Assembly: GCA_038087015.1 (NCBI GenBank)
Contig: JASBNA010000038.1
Coordinates: 1-64,000 of the forward strand
Source of the DNA: Cerrena zonata
Taxonomy: Eukaryota; Basidiomycota; Agaricomycetes; Polyporales; Cerrenaceae
DNA: 64,000 nt
Direction: 5' to 3'
This document shows, one piece after another, positions 21,425 through 33,223 of this stretch (the first letter of the stretch is position 1; every line of letters begins with the position of its first letter). A program made the translations under genes and the position numbers. The notes beneath the pieces were generated by a model, which was not told where the DNA came from, made no database searches, and worked only from the letters and a program-made list of their open reading frames with translations.

Positions 21425-24400
21425 ATGGCCTCGAGTTCCCAATTACCTCGAAAACGTCCGAGAACGACCTCTGTAAGCTCCGCACTTGATGATACTGGCC
21501 AATCCCAAGCCTCGAATCCATCTCAAGACCCTCAACCCTCTCATGGAGCGTCTGTCCCATCGGACTCGGATATCGAGGAGATTCCGCCCCCCTCACAGCA
21601 CAAAAACATACCAGACGGTGAAGCTGCTAGTGTAGCCCATGGTACACAGGCGGATTTCGATCGACGCTACAACACTAGTAGGCAGAGTGACGCTGCTATC
21701 CTAGGTAAGTACAACTATCTAGACATGCATCATTTTACAGCTGACCGAAGTGATACTGTCACAGAGGCCCAACAAAAGCGGTGGAAATCGAAAGCGTATA
21801 CCCACTTTCAAGCTCCCATAATTGTCAACGACAAAGGGACAATTAAGTACAAATTTGTGTGTAAGGTCCATCCGTACGTCTTCTCCTTTCAAACCTCATG
21901 TCAATTCACTTACATCATATGGTTCATTAGATCACTTGCTATACTCCGAGTACGACACGACGAGTCCACGAGCAACCTCGTGCGACATGTATCTAACTGT
22001 GAGGGCAAAATTGCCCCCACGGGAGCGGCGATCTCTGACTTCGCTCATGGCTCGATCTACAGCAAGGCCGGCTTCCGCTATTTGCTCACCCTCTGGATCT
22101 CCCGTCGCCATCATCCATTCACTATTGTGCAGGATGAAGAACTACTCCGTCTATTCCGCATGCTGTATGCACGTGTCGAGGTTCCTCATCCTACAACGGT
22201 CTCCCGCGACGTGCAAGTCATATTCAAGATTGCGAAGGTACATGTTGCCAAGTACTTACAGGTGAGTACCTCCGTTTACATCCTCTCTTCACCCTTCACT
22301 GTGTTAACCCGCTCTCCTTCAGGAACATACTGGACGTCTACACATATGCATTGATGGCTGGACCTCACCTAACGTGATCTCATTCCTCGGGATTACTGTC
22401 CAGCGTGTGGTAAATGGTCGAATGGAGGCATTTGTACTCGATTTCGTAACGTACGTTGCTAGCGATCGTTGTGTACATCTACTGATGGATTGGATCTCGT
22501 TGGGTGCAGGCTTACTCAATCCCACACCGGTAAATACCTTGCAGAAAAGTTGATCGACTGCTTGAAGGATTACAGCATTGACAATAAGGTAATGTCCAAT
22601 GATCTATCATATATTCTGGCTGTCAGCTCACTGTGTTTATAGGTTCTCAGTGTGACATGCGACAACGCCTCCAACAACGATACACTGCTCGATGAGCTCG
22701 AGCTCTCGTTGAATGGAAGATGTGGCAAAGAAACCAGAATCCGGTGTTTTGCCCATATATTGAATCTTGTTGTAAAGGTAAAGTCCGTTTCTCACATGTC
22801 AACATCCATAAGATGATACTGACTATTGTAAGGCTATATTAACACCGTTTGCACGAAAACAGAGGAACAACCTCGAAGATGCTGGCAATGAAGACGACGA
22901 ACTTACGCTCCTCGAAGCTGAAGACAACGAGCCCGAGCTCGATGACGATGAGAGCGACAAGGATGACATGGAAGCAGACCCTACGGCTGATGAGTATGAA
23001 ATCAACGCTGACGCTGCAGCTGCTGATGACGATGACATCGAAGCAATCATCCGGGAAGTCCAACAGGAACACTCGCTTTCCAACATCGAGTCGAGGCAGG
23101 GTCGTTATGCCATAACGAAGGTATGTAACATTACAATCTTGACTTCGCCATCAGACTCATTCTCCAATAGCTTGTTGGACTAGCCATCCGTGTCTTTCAC
23201 TCCCCAACGCTCCGTGAAGACTTGAAGAACAGCTGCATCAAGGCGAAAATCAAGCCCCAGAAGATGTTACGTCCGGTTGCCACACGTTGGAACTCAACCG
23301 CTGAGGCTATCGAACGTGCTATTGTATTACGGTCCGCTATTGACAAGCTTTTGTCAATGTCCAAGTACGATAAGCCTGGCAAGAAAGGGCTCTTACGTTA
23401 CCGGTTGGTGACGTTAGAGTGGGAGATCCTTGTTCAACTCGAGCATCTACTAGGGGTACGTTATAATTACTTATTCATTGAGATAACATTTTAAGATCTG
23501 TTGACTTCTGCAGGCCTTCCTCGATGCCACGCAGCGCGTCTCGAAGATGGCAACGCCATTGCTTCATCATGTCATACCGCTGATAGATTCGTGCACTAGC
23601 CATCTCGAGAACACAATTGCAAACGTTTCGAATCACCAATCGGTTCGTGTCGCTGCTGCCAGGGGTCTCCTTGTCCTCAACAAGTACTACTCGAAAACGG
23701 ATGATTCAATTATGTACCGTCTTGCAATGAGTACGTTTTCATCTTTTTAGATACCATGTTTATCCGCATTCTAACGTACTATTACTAGTGATGCACCCAC
23801 GCTATAAATTAGAGTACTTTAGACGACACAAATGGGAACGTGCCTGGATCAACACAGCCGAAGAGATACTACGAGAGCAATGGGAACAACATTACCGACC
23901 TGCAACAAGGACTGTAGCTAACACACCCTCCAATACATCGGCCTCTCTGGATAACTCTACTGAGGCATCATCGGTATGTTTACATTTTAGACTTATCAAA
24001 TATATCTTATTGGTCTAACTCTTCGGTGTTTCAGACACGGAAAAACCGACACTATCACGAGGATGTTGACAGCTTTGGCATCAGCACTGATGGTGACCTG
24101 ATTACGGAGTATTTGGAGTCCCCGATCCTTAGTTCATGTGCAGATCCGATCATGTACTGGAGTTCTCAGCTGGCCGGTGGTGATCCCCGTGCCCAGTTTG
24201 CATTAGACTTTCTCTCGGCCCCTGGTAAGAGAACATAGGTTGTATATGAATATATCGGTACTAATTATCAGACTACAGCTGCCTCAACGGACGTCGAGCG
24301 TGCATTCTCCCATGGTGGGCTGACGGTATCCAAACGAAGACATGCTCTTACACACCACTCAACACGTGCTGCAACCGTCCTAGGCTCTTGGGCTGCTATT

Positions 24401-24523
24401 CCAGGGTTACTTCCTGAGGATACAATAGTGTCTGACCTCAAAAAGAGGAACAAACGTACAAAGAAGACGGAGGTTGATAATGTATATGTAGATAACCAGG
24501 AACTTGAAAGTGATATGGAATAA
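21425..24523 (+). CDS. hAT family transposase
   Basis: DNA transposase of the hAT (hobo/Ac/Tam3) superfamily, with an RNase H-like catalytic core and a C-terminal dimerisation region. About ten exons separated by 50-65 nt introns run from ATG 21425 to TAA 24523. Readable landmarks: a Ser/Pro-rich N-terminus; a BED-type zinc-finger remnant (STSNLVRHVSNC) near 21970; CIDGWTSPNVISFLGITV near 22350 and VTCDNASNNDTLL near 22650, which carry the first catalytic Asp residues; an acidic insert near 22880-23050; RPVATRWNST near 23270; and the conserved C-terminal signature STDVERAFSHGGL...SKRRHAL near 24280-24340. No in-exon stop was found. The exact splice sites of the intron near 21865-21930 are uncertain. 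Confidence 0.9.
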
Positions 24524-24797
24524 ATTGCAAATATAATTGAATTAATTTGAATATTTTTTGAATATTTTTGAATTATAAATATGGGTCATTTGAGCCTGTT
24601 TGTGACCTGTATTTGTGATCCTTAGCGGTGAGTACTTGTGAGTATACCTGGCCATTCTAAAAGTGATACTTGGACCCGTATGAGTTTGGTCTATATGGGT
24701 ACCCAGACTCGTGGGTCAATCACTCATGAGTATTATTGCGAGTCGAGTAGTGGGTACTTGTGAGTAAACAAAACTCGTGCAGAGCTCTATTGCTAAC

Positions 24798-25560
24798 TAT
24801 CTAATAGCAGATTTTGCTGCCCTGAACAATATTTGATTGCAGACAGTGACCAACAAACTGTAGAAGCATTAATAGAGATAATTTATTGTACCCTAACTTA
24901 TCTACAAGGGGGTAATAATGTGACTTACAAAAAAGATGGCAAAGATAATGAATAGAGTGAGGGGGTATATGCAACCCTAACTCATCCAATGGGCAAGCAA
25001 AGACAGATACAAAAAATAATAATAGTGAGGGAAATATGATGGTGAGAGTGGGTGTGATGATATAAGGAAACATGATAGTGGGAAATATAATGAGGGGGAA
25101 TATGATAGAGGGGGACACAGTGAGGGGATATGGTGAGGAGACATGGTGAGAAACACAGTGAGGGGACATAGTGAGGGGATACAGTGAGGGAAGACACAGT
25201 GAGGCATATGACAGAAGGAGCACATGACAGGAGGGGCACATGACAGGAGGGGCACATGACAGGAGGGGCTGGATACGCAACCCTAACTCATCCCAGAAAA
25301 CCCTAAGTATGACAAATAATGATGACAGATGACAGATGAGAAAAAAAAAAAGTGAGTCAGGAGTGATTTGAATAGAGACACAGCATTCAAAATGGTAAGG
25401 GGATAACTCCAGATAATCCCCATCAATCCCCTTGCCAAAATGAGAACCCCCATCAATCCCCATGACCAAAAAGGAAACTGCCAAGAATTCCCACTGCAAT
25501 ATATGTCATGATGGGGATTTGATGGGGATTGGGGGGGATTTGGGGGGATTGCGACATATG
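24798..25560. repeat. G-rich minisatellite region
   Basis: Short imperfect tandem repeats based on AGTGAGGGGACATA lie around 25080-25200, and a 16-bp unit GACAGGAGGGGCACAT occurs about 3.7 times at 25210-25269. A ~30-bp block with CGCAACCCTAACTCATCC recurs near 24970 and 25272, and a run of GGGGATT-type motifs is at 25512-25550. The long minus-strand open frame here is low-complexity translation of the repeats. No gene is supported. Confidence 0.8.
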
Positions 25561-26918
25561 CAGGCAGGGGACATACCAGAACTGCCGTGTATGGGTTGGC
25601 TGTGTTGGCGCCTACTCAGGACCTGAGTAGGACCGGTAATAGTGTTAGGCAAAAGGGTAAAAGGATATCAAAGATAAAGCAGAGGGCGAGTCGGAGGGTC
25701 GGGGGTAAATAGAATAAATGGAAAATGGGAGCATACGAATGTGGATAGATGAAATGACTGTGGGAAGAGCACGTGGGATATGAGAGTATCGGGCCGAATT
25801 GGAAATCGACTAGTGTGGATCGGGTTTAGTAGGGATTAGGTACATCACGTGATAGGGTTCTAGCATAGTTCTGACATATATACAGGATATGGATAGTTAG
25901 AGAATACCCCCTTCCTAGTCAATCAAGTAAATAGAATAAGTCATATGAGAAGGAGAAATAAGTTATGGTATAATAACTGAGTTAGGTGAGAAGAAAAAAA
26001 GTTATAGTATAAGAAAAGAGTTATGAGATAAGCTAAAAGATAATAGCATAAGAGGAGAGTATATACTATATTGTATAAGTGCTACAGTACCTATGAGGTA
26101 ATAAGTCTAGAAGGAAATGATATCATAGTATAAATAAGATGAAAGAAAAGCTAGATAAGATAGAAAAAAAGTATATTCATTGTAATAGCAATTATCTCTT
26201 ATTTTACTAGTATTTTTTATCCCTTTATTTGAACCTTTGAATTTGAGCTAAAGGCTTGACCTATAACAACAACTAATTGAAATCTTTAAAAAATCCCAAA
26301 CACTAATTATAATCAGAGATCAGAGATTAGGTATACTTAGATACCAAGTATATGCTTACAAAATCAGATATTAGATATAAATAGATATATTGATTTTTAT
26401 TTTATTTTAGATACTTTTAGATATCAGGTATATACAGATATATGATAAGCACTAATCCTAACTCTATCTCATAATAGTAACTGTTTAAATTCTGTTTAGA
26501 ATTTTTAGATTATAAAATATGTAACAATTTAAACATCTTTATATAAACTTACCCAATTTCTTTCTAAATAAAAGTGCTAGATTATACCCACTGTCATTAA
26601 TTCCTAAAGCTCAGTTTAGTATTGTGCTTGCCCAACCTCAACTTATCAGAAAACAACATTGTATGAAAGGTTTTTGTATATTTGAAAGCAATTCTCTCAA
26701 TCTCACTGTTTTTGATCTTTTTTGCAATACATGTCACTACTACTAACATAGTTTTCCAAAATAGCTATAGCTATTTTCAAGATTATTAACAAACAAGAAC
26801 TACTCAGTGCAAATCCTCATCATTCTTTACTATTGTGTAAAGAGTGTTAAACTTCATAGAAGGTGAAAGCTAGAATAAAAGGTTATCAGACAAAAAAGAA
26901 TTATCTCATATCATACAG
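25561..26918. other. AT-rich stretch without a gene
   Basis: It begins with a perfect 21-bp palindrome, CCTACTCAGG-A-CCTGAGTAGG (25611-25631), and becomes strongly AT-rich from about 25880. A solo LTR from TGTTGG (25605) to AACAACA (26263-26269) was considered, but flanking duplications do not match. No coding region was recognised. Confidence 0.55.
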
Positions 26919-28180
26919 CTAAAAACATACCCATTCACTCAATAACACCAGAATCACAGATATCTCATCTACACCTCCCTCCTTTGTTAGTGGAACCTGT
27001 CTTGACTGATAAGAAACATATTGTCCTTCCTGCTTAGAAATAAAGCAAAACATCCATGATCTACCATTTGAAACAACAAAATGGACTTGCTCAAGCCTAG
27101 GTAACTATTTAGTTGATATCAGAAGGAATGTGAAGAAAACATACCCAACAAATTGACACAATGCCAAAGCTTGGCCAATAGCTTCCGGAAGGTAGGAGTT
27201 AAAAGGCCTGTCCTCTTTACATTTTGCCTCAATAAGAAACATTTGATTCTTTGTAAATTGTAGGGTCTCTTGTAATATTAGTTCCCCTGTGTAAGAGTCC
27301 AATTCGAGCACCGATCCTTAGAGCAAAATAATAGGGTGTGAAGTTTGATAATAATGAGAACAGTACATAAAGCTTACGTCTGTTCTCTCTCGACTTCTTG
27401 TGACAGGTGAGAAAATAGTCAATGCTCCCCATCAACCAATACTCTTGTCCTGTCTTCGGGTTCATAACCTGTATTCCGTCTGAAGGTGGCTTGAATTCCG
27501 GTATAACAGAGACAATACTTGTATTTCGCGCGTGTTCGGAAGACCTCCAGAGGGCCTTGAAAGTGGCATCGAGGATCATCCGAGAGCCAACTTCCTACTG
27601 TAATATGTGAGCTGAGTATGATCGATGCAAATCTAATCGTGCTCACCGCCATATTGACATGCGCGTAGATGTCGATGATCTCCTGCGACAGGGCCTTACA
27701 CGTGTTATTGAAAAACCCATCACTCATCCTTTCGAGAACGAGTTCAGAAACCGAGTTCTCGTTCAAGTAAAGCCTATGCTGATCAACCCCGAGGTCTTGC
27801 AGGTTCTTCCTGGTTAGACTGGAGAAACTCAACTTCTAATGTGATTGACCAGAGTTAATTACCCCGCAGAACTATAAACAATGAATGCACACCGGTTTCT
27901 TTGCATCTTGGAGAATCCTTGTGAGAGACTCAAGATGTCCAATGGCTAGATCAAGATCGATCTGTGTTTCGACAATGCCATCCAGGTCTTCTCTCAACGC
28001 GTTCACAACATCACGAAAAGAACAAGACCGCGGTGAAGCGTGGCCAACTCGAGCGCCTCGCGGCGGACCGTTTTGGTATAGTATAACGGCTCGCCGCGAT
28101 CCCCGAAAAATAACATACCATAGCACGTTATACCGCATGTAACAGCAGGTAGAAGAAATATTGTAATATACCATCTTCAT
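26919..28180 (-). CDS. PD-(D/E)XK nuclease-like protein, about 347 aa
   Basis: Probable member of the PD-(D/E)XK restriction-endonuclease-like superfamily. Five exons join in phase: 28180-27893, 27835-27647, 27594-27378, 27316-27145 and 27096-26919, giving 347 residues. Core features are the Asp in MGSIDYFLT, the ExK signature in FLIEAKCKE, and the following helix with Gln-Ala (EAIGQALALC); VVSNGRSWMFCF resembles the usual later strand. The N-terminal third contains a helical segment (LREDLDGIVETQ). The start is uncertain because upstream exons could exist. It lies 136 bp downstream of, and on the same strand as, the Plavaka transposase, so it may be cargo of that element. Proteins of this type are common unannotated genes in Agaricomycetes. 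Confidence 0.6.
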
Positions 28181-28315
28181 TCTTTCCTTGCAGACTGGGT
28201 GTGATATGTTGTGTCATACCGCGACCAGACATCGACTATTTTGAAACGTACCAAAAAAGGCAGGTCTAGTAATTGGGCTCGCAGAATGTACATTGAAGAA
28301 GAGCAAAAAAAAGTG

Positions 28316-31300
28316 TTACAGTGGTGCGTATCCAAAATAGCCGTCATGCTCGTCCTCGTATTCTCCATCTTCGGGTCCTAGCTCAGTCTCTCTCTCTTCG
28401 GCCTCCTCGTCGTCTGCACGGTTTACCTCGTCGAATTGGATCGCGATGTCTGCGCCATCTCCAAAGTATTCTGCGTGCTCGTCTTCGTCTTCATCATCGT
28501 ACTCGTCATCTTCCTCATATCCGTACATGATTATCTCGTTTTCCAGATCTTCATCATCTGATGGTGCATCTTCTTCGACTTGCTCTTCGACTTCTTCTTC
28601 TACCTCCTCTACAACTCCCAATGTCTCGACATCTTTGATCACCTGATGACCCACTCCACCCCCTCTGTGCCTCATAAAAGTATCACGGTCGACAAATCTT
28701 GAAATTTTGAGTAAGTACAACATGACAAATGGAAGAATCAATTAAAACAAATATAACTTACATGTTGACATACTGATAGGTCCAGTCCTTGTCATTTTCG
28801 CTTGGCGAGCGAGCAGCCTGTGAGGGAGGCAAATAACAGTCCGTCTTTCCATGCGCAAACGCTGGGATGAGATGTGCTGCCCGCACAACATCTGCAGGAT
28901 CCACAAATCCAAACGGAGCGGGCTGGTCATGGGGGATAAAACCCAAACGAGGGAGTCGTTTCACTGAAGGACCATGCACCCAATTTTTATCCTCGCCATA
29001 CCACCGAACCCACAGAATATCCATACGTCGATACTCTTCCTCCGAGTCCAAACGGACATTGACATGGAATATCCCGATGACACGCGCATACCAAAATTCC
29101 CCTTCAGAGCCGTGAAGGAGAATGTTAGCGTGGTCAGGGACTCGAGGGTTAATAGAGTCGGTGGATCGAAGCATGTCGTAGCTTGTGTAATGTACCCTTA
29201 CAACCTTGTGCTTATAAAGTCGGTTTTGCTCGATTCGAATTGAGGCACGTTCCGCAAGTGAAAAATCGAAATCTTCGCCGTCGTAGTCGCGTCCCGTGAG
29301 CCTTGAAAGGATGTGACCTTGAAGATCTTGGTAAAAGTCCTGCGAAATAAATCAGAATCCAATGATAGGCAACAAGCGGTTGAAGCTAAAATAAAATACC
29401 TTGAAAGCCATGTCTTCGCGATTCGATGTAATCAGGTTTGTAATGTCGATATGAAGACGTTGATCTGCAGAGATGTGGTAGCGGTCATTGATAGATGAGG
29501 CGGGGAGAGGCTCAATCTCATTAAAACCAACTTTGAGGGTCGATTTTGCACCGCGGTTGTTGTGAGTAATTTTTCGACGCTTTTCTGGGCGGGTTACCAT
29601 GGCGGGATATTTTGCTGCGATACGTTCTCCAATGCTGTGGAGTAGACGTTGGCGACGCTCGTGCTTCGCGATCTGCACAACAAAGTTCTTTCTTGAAGTT
29701 TTGGCATAAAATCCCTTCGGACGCTTATGTTCGAGTTCTCCCTGAATAATATATAAAATAAGATGTAAGAGAATATAAAAATATCTCAAAAGAACAGTAC
29801 CGACCGATTGAGTACTGTAATTATCGGTTGTTCCCAGGCGGCGAATGGTGTTGGGGTAATCGGGGAGAGAGTGTGCTTTGTAAGTGTTGAATGAAAATTT
29901 GACGGTACGAGCCTCCCCGACCTGACGACGAGACGTCTGCACTTGTCCCTTTGATGCTAGATTTGCAGCGCGACGACCTCGGGCATTGATCTCGCGAGGA
30001 AGTTCCTTGGTAATATACTTTCGGCACATTCCCTTCTCAAACTTGCGGAGAAGTTGACCGACTTGTTTCGAAATCTCTTCAAACTCGTTGAGAGTTGATT
30101 CAGTGTGGAGACGCAGCTTGGCATGGCTATGCCAGTAAGCCATCGTGTAAACCAAGTCCGCAAGCATTTCATTTTGGCGTTTCGGAAAGATTCCCTCGAG
30201 GACAGGCAAGATACACTGCCAGTATAGTAATTAGAAAGATTTCGAAGATAAAAAATAGAAAATCGTACCTGAAGGAGGTCTTCATAGTCCCTCGCTGCGA
30301 TCCGCTTTTGTGATGATACATTAGAACAGAAACGTCTAATAATATCGCTCCCAAATGTTGGAGTTGCTCGAAACCTGTAAGTATGATTTAAATGAGACAA
30401 TTATTCAAAAAGAATATTTGTACGAACCTCTTATCAAATTCCTGAATCGCGTCATTCCCCAAAGCCACCAACAAGCGCAAGATATGAATAAAAACGGCCT
30501 TCCACACCCCCAATTCCCATTCGTGCAAAAAATCGGGTGCGAAGAGCGCGTAGTGGTTCACACCGAATTTAGCCAGCTGAATAGAGAATGCGCTCTAGAG
30601 TAGAAAAGGATTTGTTACTATTAAACTATAAAGCAAATAAAAACAGAGAACATACCCTGATTGGAGTAATGGATATTGGGTCGAGCATCCGTTTGACGGC
30701 AGCGGAACGAACCCCAAATCCCTTCTCGAATATCAAACGACGAGTGAACTCGATTTTCTGCTGGATGGCAACAGAATCGATTCGGATCTTCAAGATTCGC
30801 GTCTTCATATCGCGAATCATTCCAAGACTTGATATTTTTGACTTCTTGCAATAGCATCGCATGCAGCAGCACATAGCTAGCTGTTTTATGCACGCCACAA
30901 GACATCTAGTAGTCAAAACACGTTAATATATATATTTATAAAAACGAAAAAATATACTTCTCTGGATAGTCGGCAGAATATACAAGAAACCGAGGGAAGA
31001 CACGCCTTTGAATGCCATCGCCACACAGGATGATTATCCCATGCTCGTAGGCGTGCATGAACTCCTTGTTAAGGAGCAACAGCCAGATTTTTTGCATAAG
31101 AGTAATCTTACAAAAACGCAGAACGTCTGCAGTAGCGGGAATACCAAACGTCTGCTTGTACCAGTCTTGAAAGGTGTCGGGTAACTACAAGAATATTCTA
31201 TTAGCAAACAAGCGAGATAACCACATAGAAACAAAACTTACTGTAGGAAAGTACGCAAAATGGTGCGCTGCAAAACAGCTTGGTTTACCTCGCTCGTATT

Positions 31301-32998
31301 TGGTTTGAGCTCCGAAAAATGTATAGCCTGGCCATAGCGAAGCACCACCGAAGTTGGCAAGTCGAGTAGAGTCGGTATAAACAATTTGGGGGGCAGTGAC
31401 ATACTCGAGATCATCAGGGTCACCAGGTTCTCGGGGTTGTGAATTTATTCGTGCATGTTCTTCTATCATTGAGTCAGAGTTGTACATTTCGCTAAATATG
31501 CGCTCCGGTTTGGGGTCTTCTGGAACGTCTACGGTTATCGGAGGTGAAGACGGCCTCGAAGATGTTGGATTAGAATGTTCCAAAGCATGAGGGCGTAGAT
31601 CGTACTCGTCTGGAGCCTCTTCAACAGTTGCTTTTCGGTTTGAGCGGGTTGAAGCATTTCTCGAAGATGAAATAGGCTGAGGGACTGAGGGAGAGCTCGA
31701 AGAGCTGGAGGGATTAGTGGGAGGAGGAGTCCAGAAGAGTTTGTGGGGAGTAAAATGAAATGTTTTCGCAGAGGGACTCTCATAGGTCTCCTTGATAATG
31801 TCCAGGAGGTTCCTGTGGTGAAAGCCCTCGACCTCGAAATTGAAAGCATCTTTTTCCGAGCTGTACTTGTGTCCTTCCTTTGGCACAGGGATATTGATTG
31901 TGGTACTACGCCACCCATCTTCTGCGGTGAGAACCTCTGATGCTGGGTCGTAATCGTCTAAGGACTGCAGTTCCTTGGTAGCTTGGAAACCATGAAGTTC
32001 TTCTTTCCGGAATAGCGGGTGTGGAATGACATCTCTCGCGAGGACATCGAGATCAGCTGCAGATTTCGTTGTAGAACCCGAATAGAACCAAGACAGGAGT
32101 AAATAGACGGTGAAGTTCCTGAGGGGCGTAACGATATTGTCCTTAAGGCCGCGAGAGACATTCCTACCAATACCACGAAGTCCGGCACACGATCCAGAGC
32201 TTTCTGTGTCTGCAAGAGATTTTCTGAGACAGGGAGAATCGACAAAGGCATCCATAGCGCGATTGGCCTCGGGATCGACTTTAGGGAAGATGGTATATTG
32301 TCGAAACACTCCGAAGCGGTTGGGTTCAGTGTTATAGAAGAGTGGCTCCTCAACCTCGTCATCAGACTCATCCGCAACGATCTCTGGAGCATTCGCAGGG
32401 GTTAAGTCATCGTCTTGAGGGGCGGCAGGTACAGGGGGAGGAAGAGGACGAGGCTTGTTCATCTTAGCTTCGTAGATCCTTCGTATATGCGAGGGAATCT
32501 CCCTTAAGGAAGATGGAACGAAGTCGGCATGTCGCTTAGGGACTTTGCGTTGTCGTCCAGAGCGAGTAACAAGGGGGGGAAGGTCATCAGGAGGAGGTAC
32601 GGCATCAAGAGCCGGCTGAGGCTCGTTAAGGACCTCATTGTCCTCTACAACAGCGTGGATCGGTTCGGAAATATCTGCATTGATCATATAATGATCGTTT
32701 ACAATGTCCTAGTCATAGAGGAAAGAAGGTCAATTGTGAAAGAAATTATAGTGCAAGAGTGAAAATGCGAACATGTTGAACAGGAATCAATGGTACTTCT
32801 TCTTCAGGAGCTATGTTCTGCTTTGCTGAGTGTTTAGAAAGCTTAAGTACACGCTTTAAATCCAATCTCTTCTTGATGATTGACTTTTGAATGCGAAGTG
32901 ACTCGAGGAGGAAGTTCTTCGCCTTCTTGCATTTAGCTCGGTGGTTGTTCAATTGGTCGTTCGAGACAGTTTTGCCGCATCCCGCGCAGTGAGCCATA
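28316..32998 (-). CDS. Plavaka (CACTA-like) transposase
   Basis: Transposase of the fungal Plavaka group. About ten exons from ATG 32998 to TAA 28316 give roughly 1,390 residues. Landmarks in order: an N-terminal CxxC zinc-binding motif (CAGCGKT...HRAKC); a long Pro/Ser-rich region; LRFCKITLMQKIWLLLL and VYSADYPEK; a Cys-rich knuckle (CCCMRCYCKK); FLHEWELGVWKAVF; FGSDIIRRF...RDYEDLLQ; KLRLHTESTL; TKELPRE; a C-terminal domain with FVDRDTFMRHRGGGVGH; and a long acidic tail (EEVEEEVEEQVEED). All junctions checked are in phase, including a GTATAT-donor intron after the YSADYPE exon, so the gene looks potentially functional. Terminal repeats of the element were not found. Confidence 0.88.
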
Positions 32999-33223
32999 GG
33001 AAACAAATCAGAAAAAGCGCATACAACGAGATTTCTACTAGTGGAAGCAAGTAAGGAAATGAAAAGGGAGACGAAACGAAGGACTTGAAGTCGAAATCGC
33101 GGAAGAGGCTTCTCAAACACGTGACTCACCTTCCATATATATACCAGGTTTGGACGTTAGAGGAAATTATCCCAACTTTCCCCCCCACTTCCACATCCCC
33201 TCCCACTCTCCATAAAGCATACC

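Larger units (their letters stand above)
19953..24789 (+). mobile_element. Complete hAT DNA transposon
   Basis: A 4,837-bp element. The 17-bp terminal inverted repeats are TAGAGCTCTGCACGAGT at the left end and its exact complement at the right. It is flanked by a perfect 8-bp target-site duplication TTGCTAAC (19945-19952 and 24790-24797), the length typical of hAT elements. Subterminal regions carry repeated ACTCGT, TACTCATGAG and GGGTACC motifs. It contains a transposase gene on the plus strand and a small divergent gene. Intact ends, duplication and coding potential suggest recent, possibly autonomous, movement. Confidence 0.93.

Noticed and set aside
24801..25499. 232-codon minus-strand reading frame
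   Set aside because: Its sequence is the translation of G-rich minisatellite repeats, with similar products in several frames.
25605..26269. Solo LTR from TGTTGG to AACAACA
   Set aside because: The ends look LTR-like, but the bases outside (GGCTG and ACTAA) do not form a duplication and no second copy is in the window.
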